Shown here piece by piece: positions 1-5,421 of a stretch of 8,499 bases of DNA. Location of the stretch: NCBI GenBank assembly GCA_902782875.1, contig CACZPE010000112.1, forward strand, positions 1 through 8,499, in the 5' to 3' direction. A program made the position numbers and the translations under genes. The DNA comes from an uncultured Ruminococcus sp. Its GTDB lineage: Bacteria; Bacillota_A; Clostridia; Oscillospirales; Ruminococcaceae. Each line of letters begins with the position of its first letter. Position 1 is the first letter of the stretch. The notes below the pieces were generated by a model. The model was not told where the DNA came from and did no database searches. It saw only the letters and a list, made by a program, of their open reading frames with translations.

Positions 1-300
1 ACAGTAATAATGATCATCCATTTCACCTTCTATCCACTGCACCCGGAATCTGACCCCGTTCTCATCCGTAGCATAGATATTAAAATAAAACCCGTACTCC
101 GCCCAGTCATAATCCGTATCAAAAGTAAAATCATGCTCAGGATATTTCTTATCAAGGAGCGTTTCCGTCTTCCGTGTAAGCCAATAGCGTTCCCAGGGAT
201 CAACATATCCGAAGAATCCAAGCACTGCATGGACGACAACGAATATTACAACAGTCACAACCGCCAAAACACCGATTGTGATCACAGTTACCCTTTTCAT
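1..300 (-). CDS. Small membrane-anchored hypothetical protein, C-terminus beyond the left edge
   Basis: The frame is open from an ATG at 300-298 to the window edge, giving 100 codons with no stop, so the gene is partial. A strong ribosome site (AAGGAGAT) sits 8 bases before the ATG and fixes the start. Residues 4 to about 30 are a hydrophobic membrane anchor (MKRVTVITIG then Val/Leu/Phe-rich). After it comes a soluble part with KKYPEHDFTFD near residues 66-76 and an aromatic, acidic beta-like stretch (YGFYFNIYATDENG). This layout, one anchor followed by a KYP motif and alternating strands, recalls the small secreted YfjL-like proteins of Firmicutes. I cannot confirm that, and no function is implied. 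It is the last visible gene of a leftward operon, and its ATG overlaps the stop of the ORF before it (ATGA), which suggests translational coupling. Confidence 0.75.
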   Translation of the reverse strand, partial: MKRVTVITIGVLAVVTVVIFVVVHAVLGFFGYVDPWERYWLTRKTETLLDKKYPEHDFTFDTDYDWAEYGFYFNIYATDENGVRFRVQWIEGEMDDHYYC

Positions 301-515
301 ACTTTTATGATCTCCTTTTTTACTTCGAATGCTTTTAGAAAATAAAACTGTATTTCCTTTCCTGTTCGCGGTGATTGGAATAAGAATTGAAAGTGCCTTT
401 TTCTCCTGATATCTGTATCTATAACACCAGCATCATCCGAAATCAGGATAAGTGTGCCTCCTGTACTGCATATCCTGTCTGTAAGGCTGTTTATTTCATC
501 TATACCCGCTCTCAT
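297..515 (-). CDS. Possible 72-residue overlapping ORF, function unknown
   Basis: Between the FliB-like gene and the anchored protein the minus strand has an open frame from ATG 515-513 to TGA 299-297. It overlaps the end of the upstream gene by 20 bases, and its TGA overlaps the next ATG as ATGA. Codon choice (AGG, ATA, ACA, GGA) matches the neighbours. The product contains a hydrophobic stretch TLILISDDAGVIDTD and a Lys-rich end FEVKKEIIKV. No membrane segment or known domain is seen. Against it, the only Shine-Dalgarno-like sequence (GGGAG) is just 3 bases from the ATG. The frame is also open upstream to an ATG at 581 inside the FliB gene, so the 5' end is uncertain. It could be a real coupled small gene, a decayed fragment, or chance. 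Confidence 0.38.
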   Translation of the reverse strand: MRAGIDEINSLTDRICSTGGTLILISDDAGVIDTDIRRKRHFQFLFQSPRTGKEIQFYFLKAFEVKKEIIKV

Positions 516-1527
516 ATGCTCCCATGATACATTCACTGCTGAAATATTTCTCCGTGTAGAAAGCTTCTGCGAGAGAATCAAGGTTTTCCTCGCTGTATTC
601 CACTTCTTTTGAGTATTGCTTTGCCGTTATTACCATATCCTCAAAGCTCAGCGCACCTTTTTCATAAAGTTTGCAGCACCACAAATAGCCTATTATCCAT
701 GTGCTGACTGCGGCAAGCCTGACACGGGAAAGTATCTCTCCGTCAAAAACGCCCTTCATAAAATAACGAAAAATGAAATATACCGCGATCCTTCGCAGAT
801 AAGGCTCGTGCTCCTGCTGTATCTGCGGGATATTGTGCATAAGCTCTGCGCAGTGGTCTATATACGGATGCCATGATTCGTCTATCTGTTCGAGTGTTGT
901 GTAAAAATGCAACATTCCCTTAATATCTGCAGGCATGGCTTTGGTAACGCGTTTGTATTCGGGCATAGTGAGATCACCGTTATCAATGCAGAGCTGCAGC
1001 TTTTCAGCAAAATCAAGCATCGTGCAGATGCAGTCACAAAAGCTGTCATTCTGTAAATGTCCGATTATAATATCCCGTGCGGACAGCAAAAAGCAGAACA
1101 GCTCATCCTCACAGCTGCAATCCTCATCGGGTATCTCTTTCTCATTAAGTTCAAACTCTTCTGACAGAATGATACGGGCTGCTTCTTCGCAGCAAAGCCC
1201 GATGCCGCCTTCCTTGACCGTTCCGAACCATTCATAATACCGCGGATGATCTGTACATATCTGACAAATATGTTCCTCACCAAGCTCAAGGATGATATCG
1301 CAAAGATTACGGTCATTCAGAAAGGGACAGCGCTCGTTTTCACCAAGCACGAAACAACCGTCCGAAATATTATTTTCCAGTCTATTCCCGAAATCGCCAG
1401 ATATGCTTTTGTAGTAATCAAGCGTATCTTTGTCGACATCGATCTCCCAGCCGATACAACAGTTATCTTTGCATTTATCAGCAATGCAGCGGAATTTATC
1501 GCAGTATGACGGATAGCGGTAGAGCAT
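496..1527 (-). CDS. FliB-type cysteine-cluster protein (flagellin lysine-N-methylase family)
   Basis: The product has 343 residues. Its N-terminal third carries a dense cysteine array of the YkgJ/FliB kind: C9, C14, C19, C23-C24 (CKDNCCIGWEIDVD), then C67, C76, C88 and C91 (CQICTDHPRYY), then C112-C113 (GIGLCCEEAARIIL). In this family the array is taken to hold a metal centre. The C-terminal two thirds are helical without membrane spans. FliB methylates flagellin lysines in Salmonella, but there are no flagellar genes here and many non-motile Clostridia carry such homologues, so the substrate is unknown. I chose the ATG at 1527 because AAAGGAGAAA lies just upstream. A longer in-frame start at 1611 has no ribosome site and lies upstream of the predicted transcription start. 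It is the first gene of the leftward operon. Confidence 0.8.
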   Translation of the reverse strand: MLYRYPSYCDKFRCIADKCKDNCCIGWEIDVDKDTLDYYKSISGDFGNRLENNISDGCFVLGENERCPFLNDRNLCDIILELGEEHICQICTDHPRYYEWFGTVKEGGIGLCCEEAARIILSEEFELNEKEIPDEDCSCEDELFCFLLSARDIIIGHLQNDSFCDCICTMLDFAEKLQLCIDNGDLTMPEYKRVTKAMPADIKGMLHFYTTLEQIDESWHPYIDHCAELMHNIPQIQQEHEPYLRRIAVYFIFRYFMKGVFDGEILSRVRLAAVSTWIIGYLWCCKLYEKGALSFEDMVITAKQYSKEVEYSEENLDSLAEAFYTEKYFSSECIMGAYESGYR

Positions 1528-1613
1528 TGTATTTCTCCTTTTGTTATGTTGATTTATGGATGTATCATTTACACAAAAACGTGATGACTGAAATGCCTGT
1601 GATACTGTCATAT

Positions 1614-1642
1614 ATTATATAATATTTCGACGAAAATTACAA
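1614..1642 (-). promoter_or_regulatory. Sigma-A type promoter for the FliB-like operon
   Basis: On the minus strand TTGTAA (1642-1637) and TATAAT (1619-1614) are separated by exactly 17 bases. The expected transcript start near 1607 would give a leader of about 80 bases before the ATG at 1527. Confidence 0.7.
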
Positions 1643-1733
1643 TACCGTAATTCAACAAGAGAACAAAAGAAACGGAACTCACGGCTTCTTTACAGGATAT
1701 GTTAAGCCAAAAGCACAGGATCTGTATAATGAA

Positions 1734-1757
1734 TTATCTGTAAGATAACATTATCTT
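1734..1757. repeat. Inverted-repeat cluster, candidate operator
   Basis: AAGATAA (1742-1748) and TTATCTT (1751-1757) form a perfect 7-bp dyad around CA. A further TTATCT at 1734-1739 pairs with the same AGATAA from the other side, giving three half-sites in 24 bases. The cluster ends 22 bases before the -35 of the rightward promoter, a position suited to a regulator. It lacks a T-run, so it is not a terminator. Confidence 0.45.
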
Positions 1758-1779
1758 GATTCATCAGGTATGCATGCTA

Positions 1780-1808
1780 TTGACTAATTTTGAAATGTAT
1801 GCTATACT
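1780..1808 (+). promoter_or_regulatory. Extended -10 sigma-A promoter for the six-span membrane protein
   Basis: TTGACT (1780-1785) and TATACT (1803-1808) are spaced by 17 bases, and TGC immediately before the -10 adds an extended -10 element. Each hexamer has one mismatch to consensus. The predicted leader to ATG 1902 is about 87 bases. Confidence 0.8.
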
Positions 1809-1901
1809 TATATACTGTGTTCAATTTTACTATGCAGTAATCATAAAACAGAGCATTTTAAGTTTACGTCAACAAGTCAATACATTAGGAGATAAGTGAA
1901 T

Positions 1902-2720
1902 ATGGCAACAATACATTTTGTGAATCTGGACCCGAATATTAAATATGCAGTCCAGAACAGACAATACAGCGAAGAAGAGATCATCCGCCTGAATCAAAAA
2001 ATTAAAGCAGATGAAAAGGCAAAGAAAAAAGCGTTTACTGTTACAATGATCCTTGTAACTTTGCTGTTATTAGTCAGCGGGATCATAATATACGGGTCTG
2101 AGATAGGGTTTCCAGACGCATTGCCTTTACTCCTGCTCAATATGCTTGTTGCAGGAATAGTGGCGCCTGTAAGCTGGTATGCTGCTATAGGAAGAATGTC
2201 TAAGCAGTGGAGCGACCTGTTGAGAGTCTATTACCATGATGTGTATATGGAAAATGAATATGGCGCCATAGATCAGGGCTCTGAGAAACCTGAAAAACAG
2301 GAGCAGGCCTCAAAGACTAAGGTGCCAACAGACAAGAAAAGTGTACTGAAGAAAGCGTATTATATCATCACTATCATACTTTCTGTTCTTGTAATGGCGT
2401 TATTTGTGATAGTTGGGATATCAGGATTTTTATCAAGGCATGCAGCTTCTGATATGTCCGGTGCTTCCGCATCGATAGTGATCGCAGGCATTGCAGCAGG
2501 ATCTCTGATCCTGTCTGCAAAAGGACTTCTCCAAAATTGTAGTATTCCCCGTATAATCCTTGAAAAAGCCGGGATCCTGTTTATGGGAATCGGCCTGATA
2601 GTGTGCATTACAGGACTCTTTTCACACAGTAAAGTGACTGAAGTGCTCGCTATATCCGTTCCTGCTTTCATCATCGGAGTTGTTTGTTTCATCGTCGGAA
2701 TGAAAAAGAAGCGCAAATAG
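1902..2720 (+). CDS. Unrecognised membrane protein with about six transmembrane segments
   Basis: The product has 272 residues and no family that I recognise. Residues 1-45 are polar and charged (KKIKADEKAKKK-like end), with no signal peptide. Two membrane segments follow at about 46-66 and 72-98, then a cytosolic-looking linker of about 50 residues rich in Glu, Gln and Lys (QGSEKPEKQEQASKTK). Four more segments lie at about 150-173, 183-203, 216-238 and 244-265, ending in MKKKRK. This 2+4 arrangement with a positive C-terminus suggests both ends are inside the cell. The ATG at 1902 is chosen because AGGAG at 1887-1891 is 10 bases away; an in-frame GTG at 1896 is only 4 bases from it. The gene stands alone between its own promoter and a terminator. 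A transport, sensing or stress role cannot be told apart from the sequence. Confidence 0.8.
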   Translation: MATIHFVNLDPNIKYAVQNRQYSEEEIIRLNQKIKADEKAKKKAFTVTMILVTLLLLVSGIIIYGSEIGFPDALPLLLLNMLVAGIVAPVSWYAAIGRMSKQWSDLLRVYYHDVYMENEYGAIDQGSEKPEKQEQASKTKVPTDKKSVLKKAYYIITIILSVLVMALFVIVGISGFLSRHAASDMSGASASIVIAGIAAGSLILSAKGLLQNCSIPRIILEKAGILFMGIGLIVCITGLFSHSKVTEVLAISVPAFIIGVVCFIVGMKKKRK

Positions 2721-2734
2721 ATGCGCTTCTTTTT
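2703..2734 (+). terminator. Intrinsic terminator containing the stop codon
   Basis: A perfect 13-bp stem (AAAAAGAAGCGCA against TGCGCTTCTTTTT) with loop AATAGA runs into a T-run. The TAG stop at 2718-2720 lies in the loop, so the last codons of the gene form the 5' arm. Confidence 0.88.
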
Positions 2735-2789
2735 CGGTTAAGGATCTTATCTCAATACGTTTACTGGTATGTTCCAGGCAAGAGCAGGG

Positions 2790-2827
2790 CCGCAGTTCTT
2801 ATGAGTTAAGAACTGCGGTACTTTTTT
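2790..2827 (+). terminator. Second strong intrinsic terminator
   Basis: A perfect 12-bp stem (CCGCAGTTCTTA against TAAGAACTGCGG) with loop TGAGT is followed by TACTTTTTT. It lies 55 bases after the first terminator with no gene between them, so it probably backs up the first one. The opposite strand has no T-run, so it acts rightward only. Confidence 0.88.
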
Positions 2828-2912
2828 GTATCACCACATATGCATTCGTATCAATCATCTGATCATACCGATATGATAACGCTCGCAGAAAAACACATGA
2901 TAACATTTTTAA

Positions 2913-2928
2913 AAAGTGGTCTCTTTTG
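2913..2928 (+). promoter_or_regulatory. Upstream box of copy A, candidate operator
   Basis: AAAGTGGTCTCTTTTG is identical at 5307-5322 and lies 11 bases before the -35 in both places. It is an imperfect dyad (AAAAG, 6 bases, CTTTT when one more base is counted). A related sequence, GTCGCTTTTG, follows at 2984-2993, 65 bp after the matching GTCTCTTTTG (2919-2928), placing one box on each side of the promoter. Confidence 0.6.
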
Positions 2929-2939
2929 ATGAAAATGAA

Positions 2940-2968
2940 TTGAAAAATACAGCGTTATATGATATATT
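2940..2968 (+). promoter_or_regulatory. Promoter of the acyltransferase-amide hydrolase operon
   Basis: TTGAAA (2940-2945), 17 bases, TATATT (2963-2968). The hexamers and spacing are identical to the promoter at 5334-5362. The predicted transcript starts near 2975, giving a leader of about 54 bases that contains the downstream box. Confidence 0.82.
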
Positions 2969-2983
2969 GTCATAAAGATCGCG

Positions 2984-2993
2984 GTCGCTTTTG
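2984..2993 (+). promoter_or_regulatory. Downstream box of copy A
   Basis: GTCGCTTTTG lies 15 bases after the -10, at about +10 of the transcript. It differs by one base from GTCTCTTTTG in the upstream box and is identical to 5378-5387 in copy B. A protein bound here would block early transcription, so this is a candidate repressor site. Confidence 0.5.
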
Positions 2994-3028
2994 CGTGATG
3001 CAGATACAGTAAAGGGCAGGTGTGATGT

Positions 3029-4174
3029 ATGCAGGCTGAAAAGATCTTATCAGATAAGAATATCAACACAGGCAGACAGCCTGAAGCAGACCTGATAAAG
3101 TTTTTTGCCATTCCATTCATGATATGCATCCATATCTATGAGCAGTTTGGCGGATATGACTTTACAAACGAGATGCCTGACACTTTGTTCAGAAATGCGA
3201 CAGAGTTTGTCGGCGGCCCGCTTGCCGCACCTGTTTTTATGTTTGCTATGGGTATAGGAATGATATATACGAAGCACAATTCTCCCTCGGATCATATAAA
3301 ACGCGGATGCAGGCTTCTGTTTACAGGATATGCCCTGAATTTCTTCAGGCAGACACTGCCGCAGCTGATAGGATTATTTCTGGGAATAGACTCAGGTATA
3401 GATATTGTCGGGGGGCTTCTGTGTGTGGATATTCTGCCTTTTGCGGGAATGACCTTTCTGACTGTCGGGTTTATGAAAAAGCTCAGGCTTTCGTCAATAC
3501 AAATATGCTCTGCAGCATTTATAATGCAGGCAGCGGGAATATGGAGCACGAGATCTGCCATGGATCCTGGCGTGATACAAAATCTTCTGGGATTGTTTGT
3601 ATCTACAGGAAAATGGACTTCCTTCCCGCTTACGCTATGGCTGGTCTATCCGTCGCTCGGGATGCTTTTCGGTGAGTTTCTGATGAGATGCAGGAATAAG
3701 GACACGGCATACAGAAAGCTGATGATATTTTCTGCAGCTTTCTTTGGCATATATACTTCGGGGCTTTTGTATGCGGGATATGATATACGGAATATATATG
3801 CTTTATGCGGTGATAGGTACTATCATCACAATATCATATCAGCTCTCTGGATAACACCCATAATCATATTTATGCTCGGGGTTTGCCATTTTTTGTCCTC
3901 AAAAGCAGAAAACACCCGACTCAGCAGATTTATAAAATACTGCAGTGTCAATCTGAATACGGTATATATCATACAGTGGCTGATCATTGCATATTCTGTG
4001 GCAGTAAGCATACTTGTCGGAGCTGATAAGACACGCTCGCCGCTGATGATCATATCGGGAGGCATTATCGTAACAGCACTATCCACAGCAATATCATATC
4101 CGTTCGTGATATGCAGAAAGAGAAAAGCAGAAAAGATGGTTTATACAGATAAAAAAGGAGCTGCAAGCATATGA
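3029..4174 (+). CDS. Acyltransferase-3-like multi-pass membrane protein
   Basis: The product has 381 residues and about ten hydrophobic segments. The N-terminal motif RQPEADLIKFFAIPFMICIH (residues 16-35), with His35 inside the first span, is the pattern seen in membrane acyltransferase families (acyltransferase 3/OafA and the DUF1624/HGSNAT relatives). These families move acyl groups from a cytosolic donor to a sugar, lipid or other acceptor at the membrane. There is no signal peptide and the C-terminus is Lys/Arg-rich. I cannot name the acceptor, and the assignment to one of these related families is uncertain. The start at 3029 has AGGTG 6 bases upstream, and the same start context is conserved in copy B. 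It overlaps the next gene by ATGA, so the two are almost certainly translated together. Confidence 0.68.
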   Translation: MQAEKILSDKNINTGRQPEADLIKFFAIPFMICIHIYEQFGGYDFTNEMPDTLFRNATEFVGGPLAAPVFMFAMGIGMIYTKHNSPSDHIKRGCRLLFTGYALNFFRQTLPQLIGLFLGIDSGIDIVGGLLCVDILPFAGMTFLTVGFMKKLRLSSIQICSAAFIMQAAGIWSTRSAMDPGVIQNLLGLFVSTGKWTSFPLTLWLVYPSLGMLFGEFLMRCRNKDTAYRKLMIFSAAFFGIYTSGLLYAGYDIRNIYALCGDRYYHHNIISALWITPIIIFMLGVCHFLSSKAENTRLSRFIKYCSVNLNTVYIIQWLIIAYSVAVSILVGADKTRSPLMIISGGIIVTALSTAISYPFVICRKRKAEKMVYTDKKGAASI

Positions 4175-5169
4175 AGGGTACAATAAAAACGCTTCTGACA
4201 TTTAAGAAGCTGTCGGATTCTCCGTTATATATGATGGACTATAAAGCAGACTATCAGCTCGACAGGCTGCTTTCAATGGGCGCAGGAAGTGATGCACAGT
4301 TTGCGGAAAGTGTATGTAAGATACTTCTGAATGGTCTGCCTGTGAAAGTAAAGCCCGAGGGCGCGTGCAGCACCTTTGCAGCACAAACGCCCGGAAAGCA
4401 CAGACTGTTTGGCCGCAACTTTGATTACAAGAGCGGAATGGCAATGCTTATCAAAACAGCTCCTAAGAACGGTTACCGTTCCATAGCTTTATCGAATCTG
4501 GGACATATCGGATTTGATAATGAGCATTTACCCGAAAAAGGGATCATCAGCAGGTTCAGGACTCTTGCATCGGTATATTCTCCGCTGGAGGGGATGAACG
4601 AAAAAGGCTTTGCTGTAGCGGTGAATACCGCAGTGGAACAGATCACCCGACAGAATACAGGGAAAACGCCCGTCATGACAACGCTTGCGATAAGGCTTCT
4701 GCTTGACCGTGCGGCGAATGTGGAAGAAGGGCTTGAGATACTGAGAAGTATAGATATGAATTCCAGCGGAAAGATCGGATACCACTTCCAGATGGCTGAC
4801 CGAAACGGTGATTCGGCGATAGTGGAGTATATCCACAACAATATGGTCGTTATACGCAAGAAGCCCGATGACTGCAGCTTCTGCCTTACCAATTTCACGC
4901 TGTCCACAGAGGAGCAGAACGGTACAGGGAAGGAACGCTTTGAGATCATGGACAGCCGCCTGAAGGAAAAAGGCGGAGTACTGACCAAGAGAGAAGCGCT
5001 CGATCTCCTTGATGCAGCACAGATGGATGGTCATAAATACTATGAACCCGGGGATATGTACTATGACAGCATAACACAGTGGTCAACAGTATACGATCTC
5101 AGCAGATGCACAATGGCTGTTGCGATAAAATCGGATTTTGAGAAGATCTATAAATTCAGTATCTCCTGA
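4171..5169 (+). CDS. Linear amide C-N hydrolase (choloylglycine hydrolase/acid ceramidase-like Ntn hydrolase)
   Basis: The product has 332 residues. GACSTFAAQ places the likely nucleophile at Cys66. Arg82 and Asp85 follow in FGRNFDY, at the same +16 and +19 spacing as Cys2, Arg18 and Asp21 of bile salt hydrolases. GMNEKGFAVAVN supplies the conserved Asn (Asn152). The C-terminal DLSRCTMAVAI and FEKIYKFSI fit the family's final strands. These enzymes cut linear amide bonds such as those in conjugated bile salts, penicillin V or N-acyl amines; the substrate here is not evident. An internal Cys66 means a 65-residue leader must be removed to free the N-terminal nucleophile, as in acid ceramidase-like members. 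No signal peptide is seen, so it is probably cytosolic. AAAAAAGGAG lies 10 bases before the ATG, and the start overlaps the previous stop. Confidence 0.85.
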   Translation: MKGTIKTLLTFKKLSDSPLYMMDYKADYQLDRLLSMGAGSDAQFAESVCKILLNGLPVKVKPEGACSTFAAQTPGKHRLFGRNFDYKSGMAMLIKTAPKNGYRSIALSNLGHIGFDNEHLPEKGIISRFRTLASVYSPLEGMNEKGFAVAVNTAVEQITRQNTGKTPVMTTLAIRLLLDRAANVEEGLEILRSIDMNSSGKIGYHFQMADRNGDSAIVEYIHNNMVVIRKKPDDCSFCLTNFTLSTEEQNGTGKERFEIMDSRLKEKGGVLTKREALDLLDAAQMDGHKYYEPGDMYYDSITQWSTVYDLSRCTMAVAIKSDFEKIYKFSIS

Positions 5170-5192
5170 GAGACCGGAGACATTTTGTGATC

Positions 5193-5227
5193 ATCCCGTA
5201 AGCAGATACCTGCTTACGGGATTTTTT
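5193..5227 (+). terminator. Intrinsic terminator of the amide hydrolase operon
   Basis: The stem CCCGTAAGCAG/CTGCTTACGGG (11 bp, extendable to 13 with flanking A-T pairs) has loop ATAC and is followed by six T's. It starts 24 bases after the stop codon and isolates this operon from the TetR operon. Confidence 0.9.
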
Positions 5228-5306
5228 ACATATAATCAGCATGTCCGTTGGTTTTAAGAACTCCAGGATAATGCTGACCGAAAAGCAATACGATAACCAT
5301 TATCAG

Positions 5307-5322
5307 AAAGTGGTCTCTTTTG
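5307..5322 (+). promoter_or_regulatory. Upstream box of copy B, candidate operator
   Basis: The 16 bases are identical to those at 2913-2928 and again sit 11 bases before the -35. The box lies upstream of a TetR-family gene, which fits autoregulation. Confidence 0.6.
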
Positions 5323-5333
5323 TTCTGAGGCTA

Positions 5334-5362
5334 TTGAAAAGCACGATGTTTTGTGGTATATT
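5334..5362 (+). promoter_or_regulatory. Promoter of the TetR-HXXEE operon
   Basis: TTGAAA (5334-5339), 17 bases, TATATT (5357-5362), matching the promoter of the acyltransferase operon in both hexamers and spacing. The transcript is predicted to start near 5369. Confidence 0.82.
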
Positions 5363-5377
5363 TGAATAAAGTAAACA

Positions 5378-5387
5378 GTCGCTTTTG
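5378..5387 (+). promoter_or_regulatory. Downstream box of copy B
   Basis: GTCGCTTTTG is identical to 2984-2993 and again lies 15 bases after the -10 and 65 bp from the related sequence in the upstream box. Confidence 0.5.
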
Positions 5388-5421
5388 AATGATACAGGTA
5401 CAGAAACGGCAGGTGAGATCT

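Larger units (their letters stand above)
1528..1901. other. Divergent intergenic region (374 bp)
   Basis: This stretch separates the leftward FliB-like gene from the rightward membrane-protein gene. It holds the leftward promoter (1614-1642), an inverted-repeat cluster (1734-1757) and the rightward promoter (1780-1808). A stopless plus-strand frame at 1623-1748 with no start codon reads like the tail of a protein (NGTHGFFTGYVKPKAQ). It may be a relic of a lost gene, but it is short and could be chance. No RNA gene is apparent. Confidence 0.6.
2721..3028. other. Intergenic region (308 bp) between the two plus-strand transcription units
   Basis: It holds the distal half of one terminator, a second terminator, and the first copy of the duplicated promoter segment. 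ATGATAAC occurs twice (2873-2880 and 2897-2904), the second at the left edge of the duplicated segment. I see no gene in 2828-2898. Confidence 0.6.
2899..3035 (+). repeat. Duplicated regulatory segment, copy A
   Basis: This stretch, from GATAAC to the first bases of the acyltransferase gene, matches 5292-5428. From the 16-base box to ATGCAGG I count by hand about 91 identities in 122 aligned columns with a single 1-base gap. Identity is concentrated in the upstream box, the -35 and -10, the downstream box and the ribosome-site/start region. The spacer bases have diverged. Confidence 0.85.

Noticed and set aside
10..345. Plus-strand open frame of 111 codons at the left end
   Set aside because: The minus strand here encodes a protein with a strong ribosome site and membrane anchor; the plus-strand frame has no ribosome site and an implausible composition.
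1528..1611. 28-residue N-terminal extension of the FliB-like protein
   Set aside because: Its ATG lies upstream of the predicted transcription start and lacks a ribosome site; the internal ATG at 1527 has AAAGGAGAAA and begins directly at the conserved domain.
1700..1730. Second rightward promoter with TATAAT at 1725-1730
   Set aside because: Its best -35 (TTAAGC, 17 bases upstream) is poor, and the promoter at 1780-1808 is far better and closer to the gene.
4473..5034. Two long minus-strand open frames (168 and 171 codons) inside the amide hydrolase gene
   Set aside because: The plus-strand gene has a complete active site, while both antisense products are Ser/Arg-rich shadows without ribosome sites or motifs.
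4171..5169. Naming the amide hydrolase a bile salt hydrolase
   Set aside because: The active-site residues are shared by the whole superfamily, and the 65-residue leader before Cys66 differs from typical bile salt hydrolases.
5389..5421. 11-residue N-terminal extension of the TetR protein
   Set aside because: There is no ribosome site, and the duplicated segment places the true start at 5422 by alignment with the acyltransferase start.
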